From Ignavibacteria bacterium (lineage in GTDB: Bacteria > Bacteroidota > Ignavibacteria > Ignavibacteriales > Ignavibacteriaceae), in NCBI GenBank assembly GCA_029863735.1, contig JAOTUT010000115.1, positions 1-5,710 of the forward strand: a stretch of 5,710 bases of DNA, given 5' to 3'. Each line of letters starts with the position of its first letter. Position 1 is the first letter of the stretch. Below, one piece after another: positions 1 to 4,946 of the stretch. The translations under genes and the position numbers were made by a program. The notes under the pieces are model-generated. The model worked only from the letters and a program-made list of their open reading frames with translations. It was not told where the DNA came from and did no database searches.

Positions 1-790
1 AAAATAAAATTATTGCCACACCGTATTTCAGGTAAATGAACAAATCAACAATTCCTGCCAAAGCAAAGTAAAGTGCACGCAATCCGAGTATCGCAAAAAT
101 ATTTGAAGAGATAATTATAAATTCATCTTTTGTTATTGCTATGATAGCCGGGATGGAATCAACTGCAAAAACTATATCTGATGATTCAATTAATAAAAAA
201 GTAATAAACATGGTAGTAGCATACCGTTTACCACCTTCAGTGATAAAAAACTTATTTCCTTCATAATGTGGTGCAAAGCTTAAATATTTAGATGCGAGTC
301 TCACAAGCCAGTTGTGCTCAACATCCACTTTATGCTCACCGCCAAAAGCCATCTGGTAAGCTGCATAAAGAAGAATTACAGCAAAAACATAAATAATCGG
401 CTCAAAGAGATTTATTAAGCTGACTCCGGCTACAATAAAAATTATCCTGAATACAATTGCACTTAGGATTCCCCATTTAAGAATGTGAGGCTGGTTCTCA
501 GGTTTTACATTCATCACACTGAAGATGAGTAGAAACACGAAGAGATTATCTACCGATAAAGATTTTTCAATCAAATAACCAGTAAGGAACTCAATTGCTT
601 TTTGTTTCCCGAGATCGAAATAAAGAAATGTATTGAATGAGAGGGCAGTAATAATCCAAATTGCACTCCAGATGAGACTAGTTTTCAGAGTGATCCTGCC
701 GGTCCTTCGCTCGCTTACGTAAAGATCAATATAAAATAGGATGGCAACTATAACCCAGAATACGATCCAATCTGTTAATTCACGTTCCAT
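1..790 (-). CDS. TerC/Alx-family integral membrane protein, C-terminus cut by window edge
   Basis: The gene reads leftward from ATG at 790 and is open to the window edge, giving 263 visible residues. E. coli Alx has about 321, so roughly the last 60 are missing. The protein is highly hydrophobic, with membrane segments near residues 8-28, 38-57, 72-92, 106-126, 130-148, 190-210 and 224-248. Family signatures are clear: EKSLSVDN at 75-82, ESSDIVFAVDSIPA at 202-215 and SNIFAILGLRALYF at 229-242. The membrane-embedded acidic residues (E75, D81, E202, D205, D211) are those expected to bind metal. Known members are inner-membrane proteins tied to Mn2+ export, alkaline or tellurite stress, and metalation of exported proteins. 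The pattern resembles Alx closely. The start lies 13 bases after the pdaD stop, so it is probably co-transcribed with pdaD and tyrS. No clear Shine-Dalgarno is seen. The family is certain; the transported ion here is inferred. Confidence 0.93.
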   Translation of the reverse strand, partial: MERELTDWIVFWVIVAILFYIDLYVSERRTGRITLKTSLIWSAIWIITALSFNTFLYFDLGKQKAIEFLTGYLIEKSLSVDNLFVFLLIFSVMNVKPENQPHILKWGILSAIVFRIIFIVAGVSLINLFEPIIYVFAVILLYAAYQMAFGGEHKVDVEHNWLVRLASKYLSFAPHYEGNKFFITEGGKRYATTMFITFLLIESSDIVFAVDSIPAIIAITKDEFIIISSNIFAILGLRALYFALAGIVDLFIYLKYGVAIILF

Positions 791-803
791 TTAAGAAATT
801 TAA

Positions 804-1349
804 TTAAGGAAGAAGTATCGCAGCAGCGATGACAGTAGTCCACAAACCGTTTTTATCTCCCTGCGCTGATTGTGTTATGTTGAAAGTTTTTACAATTTTC
901 CCCGACATTTTGTAAATATCTTCTCTTTCATTCCAATCGGTATCGGAATTAAATTCAACACCAAGAGTTGTTGCTAACATTGTTGCCGCTAAATCTTCTG
1001 CATATTCTCCTGCTACTTTTTCGGTTTGTCCGAAGGGATGATGTTCAGATAAATAACCGTAAGCATTCTTATCGGTGGGTAGTGCTACTCCAAGAGAAGC
1101 GGCAATTAACCTGTTCGGTTCGTTTGTTGAATTCCTTGCTATGACAGCGTGAACAATCTGCCCCGGTTCAATTTCTTTTGAACCTTCATCAATTGTTACT
1201 CTGCGGCAGTTAACAGGAAATATACTGCTGACCGCAACGAGATTGCAAATTTCAATTCGGGCTGATCGTAGTGATAACTCAAATGAAGTTAAATATTCTT
1301 TACTTCTGCCAACACCCTTTGTGAAAAAGATTTTCGTAGGTCTGTACAA
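804..1349 (-). CDS. pdaD: Pyruvoyl-dependent arginine decarboxylase proenzyme (PvlArgDC)
   Basis: This 181-residue protein converts arginine to agmatine plus CO2, the first step of the agmatine route to putrescine and spermidine, in the cytoplasm. The proenzyme cuts itself by serinolysis at a Ser-Ser pair, and the second Ser becomes the pyruvoyl cofactor. Here the site is [13 protein letters not shown], with S41/S42, so the predicted beta chain is residues 1-41 and the alpha chain is 42-181. N36 matches the conserved active-site Asn of the Methanocaldococcus jannaschii enzyme (Asn47, with cleavage between Ser52 and Ser53; same offset). E102 in [13 protein letters not shown] is the likely catalytic Glu. 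The N-terminal IFFTKGVG and FELSLR are also family hallmarks. The start is TTG at 1349, chosen because a perfect AGGAGG sits 8 bases upstream and the family begins just before this motif. The gene lies 18 bases after tyrS and 13 before the TerC-family gene. Length is normal, and nothing suggests inactivation. Confidence 0.95.
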   Translation of the reverse strand: MYRPTKIFFTKGVGRSKEYLTSFELSLRSARIEICNLVAVSSIFPVNCRRVTIDEGSKEIEPGQIVHAVIARNSTNEPNRLIAASLGVALPTDKNAYGYLSEHHPFGQTEKVAGEYAEDLAATMLATTLGVEFNSDTDWNEREDIYKMSGKIVKTFNITQSAQGDKNGLWTTVIAAAILLP

Positions 1350-1357
1350 TTAAATTC

Positions 1358-1363
1358 CCTCCT
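1358..1363 (-). promoter_or_regulatory. Strong Shine-Dalgarno of pdaD, deciding a TTG start
   Basis: Reading the minus strand, AGGAGG is followed by an 8-base spacer and then TTG. No ATG or GTG lies nearby in frame. The full-consensus site supports TTG as the true start and shows that this organism uses anti-Shine-Dalgarno pairing at least for some genes. Confidence 0.85.
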
Positions 1364-1367
1364 GAAT

Positions 1368-2594
1368 TTACTTAATGAATTTAATAAATTTTCTCTTACC
1401 GACTTTCAGAATCATTCCTTCGTCAAGCTTTGTGATATAATTAAAATCTGTAATCTTATTTCCATTGATTGAGACTCCACCTTGTGTAACCAACCTTCTG
1501 GCCTCACCCTTCGATGGAGCAAAATTTACTTTTAGAATCAAATCTAATATATTTATTTCAGAATTTGTATCATCAATTTTGAATTCTTCTACTTCATCGG
1601 GCACTTCTTTTTTTATGAAGATCCTGTCAAATTCTTCTTCTGCCTGGATTGCAGCTTCCTCGCTGTGATACATCCTAACCAATGTCCTTGCGAGCCTTCT
1701 TTTTACATCGCGCGGATTTACTTTCGAATCATCTAGCTGATGTTTTATTCCATTTAGTTCCGATGAAGAAATATCAGATGCAAGTTCATAATAGAGATAA
1801 ATCATATTATCTGGAATGGAAAGAGTTTTACCGAAGATTTCTTTAGGTGATTCAGCGATACCGATATAATTATCGTACGATTTACTCATCTTCTCTACAC
1901 CGTCTGTTCCAACAAGCAAAGGCATGGTTAGAATAACTTGCGGCTCCTGTCCATGTTCTCTCTGAATATCTCTTCCAACAAGCAAGTTAAATTTCTGATC
2001 AGTTCCTCCAAGTTCAACATCACTATTAATTGCAACCGAATCCATCGCCTGAGCAAGAGGGTAGAGCAGTTCGTGAATGCTGATTGGTTCTCCAGCTTTG
2101 TAACGTTTGGTAAAATCATCACGCTCCAGCATTCGTGCAACTGTATATTTTGCTGCGAGCTTGATGACATCTTCAAAGCTCATTTTTCCAAGCCAATCAG
2201 AGTTGTAAACTATTCTAGTTTTTTTTGCATCCAGGATTTTAGAAGCCTGATGAAAGTAACTTTCTCCATGTTCTCTTGTTTCTTTTAAAGTAAGTGAAGG
2301 GCGCGTTGCATTCCTTCCGGAGGGGTCACCAATCATTCCAGTGAAATCACCAACAATAAGTATTGCCTGATGCCCAAGTGTTTGAAACTGCGCTAGCTTC
2401 CCTAATACAACTGAGTGTCCGATGTGTAAATCAGGTCTCGATGGATCACAGCCAAGTTTTATATTTAACGGCTTTGCGTCATTTGATGATCGTTCAAGTT
2501 TTTTTACTAATTCCTCTTCAGGAATTATTTCACTTGTACCTCTTTTAATGAGGTCCATCTGTTCGATGATTGGTGGAAACTTTTGTTTTGTCAT
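1368..2594 (-). CDS. tyrS: Tyrosyl-tRNA synthetase (TyrZ-type, with S4 domain)
   Basis: The enzyme charges tRNA-Tyr with tyrosine in the cytoplasm using ATP. It is a 408-residue class I synthetase of the usual TyrZ-type length. The catalytic Rossmann domain covers about residues 30-250, with the HIGH motif exact at 57-60 (DLHIGHSVVL) and the KMSKS loop exact at 235-239. VGDFTGMIGDPSGR (81-94) and GGTDQKFN (196-203) are conserved nucleotide and tyrosine pocket segments. An anticodon-binding helical region follows. Residues about 345-408 form an S4 RNA-binding domain (SKGEARRLVTQGGVSING). I kept the first ATG, at 2594, because TyrZ proteins typically start with a FPPxxEQ segment as here. An AAAGGA lies just before it, but too close to be an ideal ribosome site. 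It is followed after 18 bases by pdaD and preceded by a palindromic repeat separating it from smpB. No T-box-like leader is recognisable. The gene appears intact. Confidence 0.97.
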   Translation of the reverse strand: MTKQKFPPIIEQMDLIKRGTSEIIPEEELVKKLERSSNDAKPLNIKLGCDPSRPDLHIGHSVVLGKLAQFQTLGHQAILIVGDFTGMIGDPSGRNATRPSLTLKETREHGESYFHQASKILDAKKTRIVYNSDWLGKMSFEDVIKLAAKYTVARMLERDDFTKRYKAGEPISIHELLYPLAQAMDSVAINSDVELGGTDQKFNLLVGRDIQREHGQEPQVILTMPLLVGTDGVEKMSKSYDNYIGIAESPKEIFGKTLSIPDNMIYLYYELASDISSSELNGIKHQLDDSKVNPRDVKRRLARTLVRMYHSEEAAIQAEEEFDRIFIKKEVPDEVEEFKIDDTNSEINILDLILKVNFAPSKGEARRLVTQGGVSINGNKITDFNYITKLDEGMILKVGKRKFIKFIK

Positions 2595-2610
2595 TTCCTT
2601 TAATTTAATT

Positions 2611-2684
2611 TGTCATTGCGAGGAGCGGAACGACGAAGCAATCTATGATTCAATTAAGATTGCTTCACTTCGTTCGCAATGACA
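2611..2684. repeat. Palindromic dispersed repeat of the CHCEERNDEAI type
   Basis: This 74-base imperfect palindrome fills most of the smpB-tyrS gap. The outer arms are perfect over 11 bases (TGTCATTGCGA at 2611-2621 against 2674-2684). The inner arms are perfect over 10 bases (GAAGCAATCT at 2635-2644 against 2657-2666). The segments between them are unequal (13 against 7 bases), and the loop is 12 bases. Translated on the plus strand it reads CHCEERNDEAI, then IASLRSQ. From general knowledge, this string is a frequent spurious protein in many genomes, produced by a short dispersed palindromic repeat. TTAATT occurs on both sides (2605-2610, 2687-2692), but it is too AT-rich and offset to call a target duplication. 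In the smpB-tyrS transcript it would fold into a long hairpin, which could act as an attenuator or processing site. No transposase is nearby, so any mobility would need a source elsewhere. Confidence 0.85.
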
Positions 2685-2692
2685 CATTAATT

Positions 2693-3151
2693 CTAATATT
2701 TTATTCTTCTTTCCTGATCTCTTTGAAAATCTCTTTTAGCGATATCTCTTCGCTTATCGTAAACTTTTTTTCCTTTGGCAAGAGCAAGTTCAACTTTTAC
2801 TTTTCCGTTCTTAAAATATAATCTCAACGGAATCAAAGTTAATCCTTTTTCCTTCGTTTTGCCAATAAGCTTTCTGATCTCACTACTTTTTAAAAGCAGC
2901 TTTCTATCTCTTACGGGATCGTGATTGTTAATGTTGCCTTGCGTGTACTCACTAATATGAACACTAACCAGCCACACTTCGCTTCTTTCAATTTTAGCAT
3001 AGCCATCAACAAGATTTGCTTTGCCTTGACGTAGAGCTTTAACTTCTGTTCCAACTAAAACAATTCCAGCCTCGAATGTCTGCATGATAGCGTATTCGTG
3101 TCTCGCCTTACGGTTTACGGTTATATTTTTTTCTGTGTCTGTTTTTTCCAT
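2693..3151 (-). CDS. smpB: SsrA-binding protein SmpB (trans-translation)
   Basis: SmpB binds tmRNA (SsrA) and escorts it into the A site of ribosomes stalled on broken mRNA, so that the nascent peptide is tagged for degradation. The 152 residues match the family length. Visible motifs in order are NRKARHEY (13-20), [17 protein letters not shown] (27-43), LVDGYAKI (47-54), [12 protein letters not shown] (76-87) and KGLTLIPL (102-109). The basic tail [15 protein letters not shown] (127-141) enters the decoding centre and mRNA channel. All conserved parts of the beta-barrel and the C-terminal tail are present. The ATG at 3151 is chosen because the first conserved motif begins at residue 13, as usual. 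No clear Shine-Dalgarno is seen. It is the most upstream of four co-directional genes; the 98-base gap to tyrS holds the palindromic repeat. The ssrA RNA gene itself is not in this window. Confidence 0.97.
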   Translation of the reverse strand: MEKTDTEKNITVNRKARHEYAIMQTFEAGIVLVGTEVKALRQGKANLVDGYAKIERSEVWLVSVHISEYTQGNINNHDPVRDRKLLLKSSEIRKLIGKTKEKGLTLIPLRLYFKNGKVKVELALAKGKKVYDKRRDIAKRDFQRDQERRIKY

Positions 3152-3167
3152 CTTGAAAAATCAATGG

Positions 3168-3198
3168 CAAAAATCCTCTTAAATGATGTTAATAGCAA
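3168..3198 (-). promoter_or_regulatory. Candidate Bacteroidota-style promoter of smpB
   Basis: On the minus strand TTG (3196-3198) is followed by 20 bases and then GATTTTTG (3168-3175). This resembles the Bacteroidota -33 TTTG / -7 TAnnTTTG pattern, with one mismatch in the -7 box and the usual 19-21 base spacing. The start codon follows 16 bases later, implying a very short leader. In AT-rich DNA such a match can arise by chance, so this is only a suggestion. Confidence 0.25.
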
Positions 3199-3222
3199 GA
3201 GGAAACGGTTAGGAAAATTACT

Positions 3223-3261
3223 AAGAGGACAGATTTAGTTGTTGATATAAAATCTGCCCTT
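3223..3261 (-). terminator. Long hairpin downstream of the two-repeat exported protein gene
   Basis: Read on the minus strand, AAGGGCAGATTT (3250-3261) pairs with AAATCTGTCCTCTT (3223-3236). This gives 12 pairs with one G-U wobble and a single bulged C, around a 13-base loop. It begins 21 bases after the stop codon at 3282. The G-U pair makes the stem better in minus-strand RNA than in plus-strand RNA, pointing to a role for the leftward gene. The tail after the stem (AGTAATTTTCC) is only weakly T-rich, so it may be a weak terminator or a 3'-end stabiliser. Confidence 0.5.
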
Positions 3262-3281
3262 AAAAAGTGAAGGAGACTAAA

Positions 3282-3749
3282 TCAAAACATTGATTTTGAA
3301 TTTACCTTCCCATCCTCGAATACAATTTTAATTTTCTTGTATTCGTTTACCCACCATATATATCTGACCCATTCTGGTTTTTGCCCCTCTTTCCCAATAA
3401 GCTTCACTACATCTTCATAAGTCTGGTTATATGTCATTGGGCCATCAGGACCGGTGCAAGCTTCCTTTAATTTTTCATAGCCATTCACCTCGCCTTTTTT
3501 AAACATAGTGCTGCTTGTTGAGTAGGAATTAATCTTTCCTTCTACCCATTCTACCTGCAGGTTGTTATCAGGCCAGAGGTAAATTAGAGTTGTATCGAGG
3601 GTTCCCTCAACACCAAATATTTTCTCCGCTTCTTCAAAGGTCATTCCTGATTCAACTTTTCGGTAGTCTTCTTCAGTTACAAATTTTGTTTGTGCGATGG
3701 AAAATGCTGTAGAAATAGCAAGAAGAATAAAAATTGTGAAAAGTTTCAT
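3282..3749 (-). CDS. Small exported protein with two BLIP/DUF3862/SmpA-like repeats
   Basis: The 155-residue protein starts with a classical signal peptide (MKLFTIFILLAISTAFSIAQ), probably cut after A19. There is no lipobox cysteine, so it should be soluble in the periplasm or secreted. The mature part contains two similar units. Unit 1 (about 28-80) has YRKVESGMTFEEAEKIFG, then YLWPDNNLQVEWVEGKINSYS. Unit 2 (about 91-155) has YEKLKEACTGPDGPMTYNQ, YEDVVKLIGKEG and IKIVFEDGKVNSKSMF. The pattern of a helix, MTxxE/DVxKLxG, W-rich strands and a final F/W-x-x-GK-V/I-x-S resembles beta-lactamase-inhibitor-like folds (DUF3862, SmpA/OmlA). I do not assign a specific function; protein binding is plausible for such folds. 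The start is firm: GGGAGG lies 5 bases upstream of ATG. It stands behind the terminator of the lipoprotein gene, so it probably has its own promoter in 3750-3870, where I see only weak candidates. Confidence 0.85.
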   Translation of the reverse strand: MKLFTIFILLAISTAFSIAQTKFVTEEDYRKVESGMTFEEAEKIFGVEGTLDTTLIYLWPDNNLQVEWVEGKINSYSTSSTMFKKGEVNGYEKLKEACTGPDGPMTYNQTYEDVVKLIGKEGQKPEWVRYIWWVNEYKKIKIVFEDGKVNSKSMF

Positions 3750-3754
3750 ATCAT

Positions 3755-3760
3755 CCTCCC
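3755..3760 (-). promoter_or_regulatory. Shine-Dalgarno of the two-repeat exported protein
   Basis: GGGAGG on the minus strand, 5 bases before the ATG at 3749. It fixes the start that yields a complete signal peptide. Confidence 0.8.
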
Positions 3761-3870
3761 CGGATTTTATTGAATAATTTTGAATTGATGTATTACAAAT
3801 ATCGTAATTTCTGAAGATAAATGTTGGAGAGTTAAATATTCAAATTTTGTAGGTCGTAAGAGATTTACAT

Positions 3871-3897
3871 AAAAAAGGCAGCCAAAACTGACTGCCT
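3871..3897 (-). terminator. Rho-independent terminator of the lipoprotein gene
   Basis: On the minus strand AGGCAG (3892-3897) and CTGCCT (3876-3881) form a perfect 6-base stem. It extends inward past a single mismatch by CA/TG around a short loop, and a run of six T (3871-3876) follows directly. It lies 26 bases after the stop of the lipoprotein gene. It separates that gene from the exported repeat protein downstream. Confidence 0.88.
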
Positions 3898-3923
3898 GAT
3901 AATTATTAACTTTTAAAATTATA

Positions 3924-4751
3924 TCATTCGGTGCAATCTGTATCGTCCAGTTTCTCATCCCAGCAGTGCCAAGTTTCATCCTCAAAGTGAACAGGGTCCA
4001 TTACTCTTCCAAAGTACAGCTCATAATTCCATTTAATATCAATCAGGTGATTTAATTCAGCACCAAAAATCTGATAAAATCTGTTATGAGGAATTTCATT
4101 TGTTTTTCCATAGTGGATATAGCTGCCATTCTCTGGAGCATTGGGAACAATGTTTGTATATTTAACATCTGCTGTACCTTCCTGCGTATTTCGATGCCAT
4201 TCAATATATAAAAATGGTGAAGGCAGATTCGGATCTTTATTTAATGTCCATGTTCCTTCAGTGGTAGGAAGATTAGAAAATCCGGTGAACCATTCAAAAT
4301 CTGTATAGGCTCCGTCCTTTGTTAGCAGCATTCTCCACTCAACTCCCTCGGTCACAGTTTTACCGTAAAGTTTAGCTGTATAGATTGGCTCCTGCTGAGT
4401 TACACTGTACTGCCAAAGCCAGCTGCCATCCGGTTGTTGAACAGGTTGATGATTGAAAGCTTCAACAAAAGCTGCGACCGGAATAGCCAGGGTCAAAGTT
4501 AAAACAGAATGCCATACAGAAACATTCCAATAAGCCCAGCCCCAATTGTTCCTGGAAACTGCTACATTTTGAAAACTACCTCCTGAAGAAGTATCAGGGA
4601 ACTCACTAAAATCTATTATCATTGTTGATTGAGGAGGAACGGTAGGAGCCTGGTCCTGAGGACTGGTGGATTTATCATCCTCACAAGAAATTATTAATGC
4701 TATAAATCCAATTAGAGATATAATTGGAAGGGTTCTAACAAATCGCATCAT
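3924..4751 (-). CDS. Tryptophan-rich lipoprotein of unknown function
   Basis: With the start at 4751 this is a 275-residue lipoprotein. Residues 1-22 form a type II signal peptide (MMRFVRTLPIISLIGFIALI then IS) ending in the lipobox LIISC, with C23 as the lipidated cysteine. It is followed by EDDK and a Ser/Thr/Pro/Gln-rich linker to about residue 45. The acidic residues right after the cysteine could affect sorting, since acidic stretches near the cysteine mark surface lipoproteins in some Bacteroidota; this is inference. The folded part is rich in Trp and Tyr (for example NNWGWAYWNVSVWHSV) and looks beta-strand rich. The C-terminus has two cysteines, C263 and C273, that could form a disulfide. 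I recognise no catalytic motif or named family. A start 30 bases further upstream (4781) is open, but lacks a ribosome site and would add a charged segment before the signal. It is transcribed divergently from the secreted amylase and ends at a good terminator. Confidence 0.87.
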   Translation of the reverse strand: MMRFVRTLPIISLIGFIALIISCEDDKSTSPQDQAPTVPPQSTMIIDFSEFPDTSSGGSFQNVAVSRNNWGWAYWNVSVWHSVLTLTLAIPVAAFVEAFNHQPVQQPDGSWLWQYSVTQQEPIYTAKLYGKTVTEGVEWRMLLTKDGAYTDFEWFTGFSNLPTTEGTWTLNKDPNLPSPFLYIEWHRNTQEGTADVKYTNIVPNAPENGSYIHYGKTNEIPHNRFYQIFGAELNHLIDIKWNYELYFGRVMDPVHFEDETWHCWDEKLDDTDCTE

Positions 4752-4756
4752 ATGTT

Positions 4757-4761
4757 CTCCC
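4757..4761 (-). promoter_or_regulatory. Shine-Dalgarno deciding the lipoprotein start
   Basis: GGGAG on the minus strand lies 5 bases before ATG at 4751, and 8 before a second ATG at 4748. Either start gives the same lipoprotein signal. This argues against the upstream in-frame ATG at 4781. Confidence 0.75.
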
Positions 4762-4860
4762 TTTATTTTTATTCTTGTCATGAGACCAATGGTTCAAGAA
4801 TTATGCCTCGGATTGTATAAAGAAATTTTTACCCAAACAAAATGAGTGTAATGTCTTGAT

Positions 4861-4911
4861 TTAAAATAGGTAAAAAATTCTTTCAAAATTACATTCCTTT
4901 ATCTATTTTAA
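4861..4911. promoter_or_regulatory. Inverted repeat in the divergent promoter region
   Basis: The 195-base region between the two divergent starts (4752-4946) must hold both promoters; I find no convincing -35/-10 pair on either strand. It contains a perfect 9-base inverted repeat, TTAAAATAG at 4861-4869 and CTATTTTAA at 4903-4911. Two more weak pairs extend it inward, and the centres are about 42 bases apart, near four helical turns. It could be a pair of operator half-sites acting by looping. It could also be chance in very AT-rich sequence. Confidence 0.3.
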
Positions 4912-4946
4912 CCTCCAACTTTTTTAATCAATAATGGCAAAACTTC

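Noticed and set aside
791..803. A yybP-ykoY manganese riboswitch before the TerC/Alx-family gene
   Set aside because: This riboswitch precedes alx in E. coli, but here only 13 bases separate the gene from pdaD, so there is no room for it.
1465..2548. Several short open frames on both strands within tyrS (plus 1465-1668, 1938-2288, 2363-2548; minus 1928-2176)
   Set aside because: All lie inside the fully conserved TyrRS coding frame, lack recognisable motifs and look like shadow frames.
2422..2682. Plus-strand open frame of 86 codons ending in CHCEERNDEAI...IASLRSQ
   Set aside because: It overlaps the tyrS N-terminal region in antisense and runs into the palindromic repeat. The familiar peptide string is a known spurious translation of that repeat.
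2605..2692. TTAATT on both sides of the palindromic repeat as a target-site duplication
   Set aside because: The right copy is 2 bases away from the element end, and the hexamer is itself palindromic and AT-only, so it is easily expected by chance here.
3175..3202. CCTCTT/AAGAGG 6-base inverted repeat upstream of smpB
   Set aside because: The stem is short with a 16-base loop and no tail; another AAGAGG at 3223 could pair equally well, so there is no specific structure to defend.
3767..3985. Minus-strand 72-codon frame across the end of the lipoprotein gene and its terminator
   Set aside because: It overlaps the lipoprotein C-terminus in another frame and spans the intrinsic terminator. It has no ribosome site and no protein-like composition.
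4752..4781. Upstream ATG at 4781 as start of the lipoprotein
   Set aside because: It has no ribosome site and would put ten mostly polar, charged residues before the signal peptide. GGGAG sits properly before the ATG at 4751.
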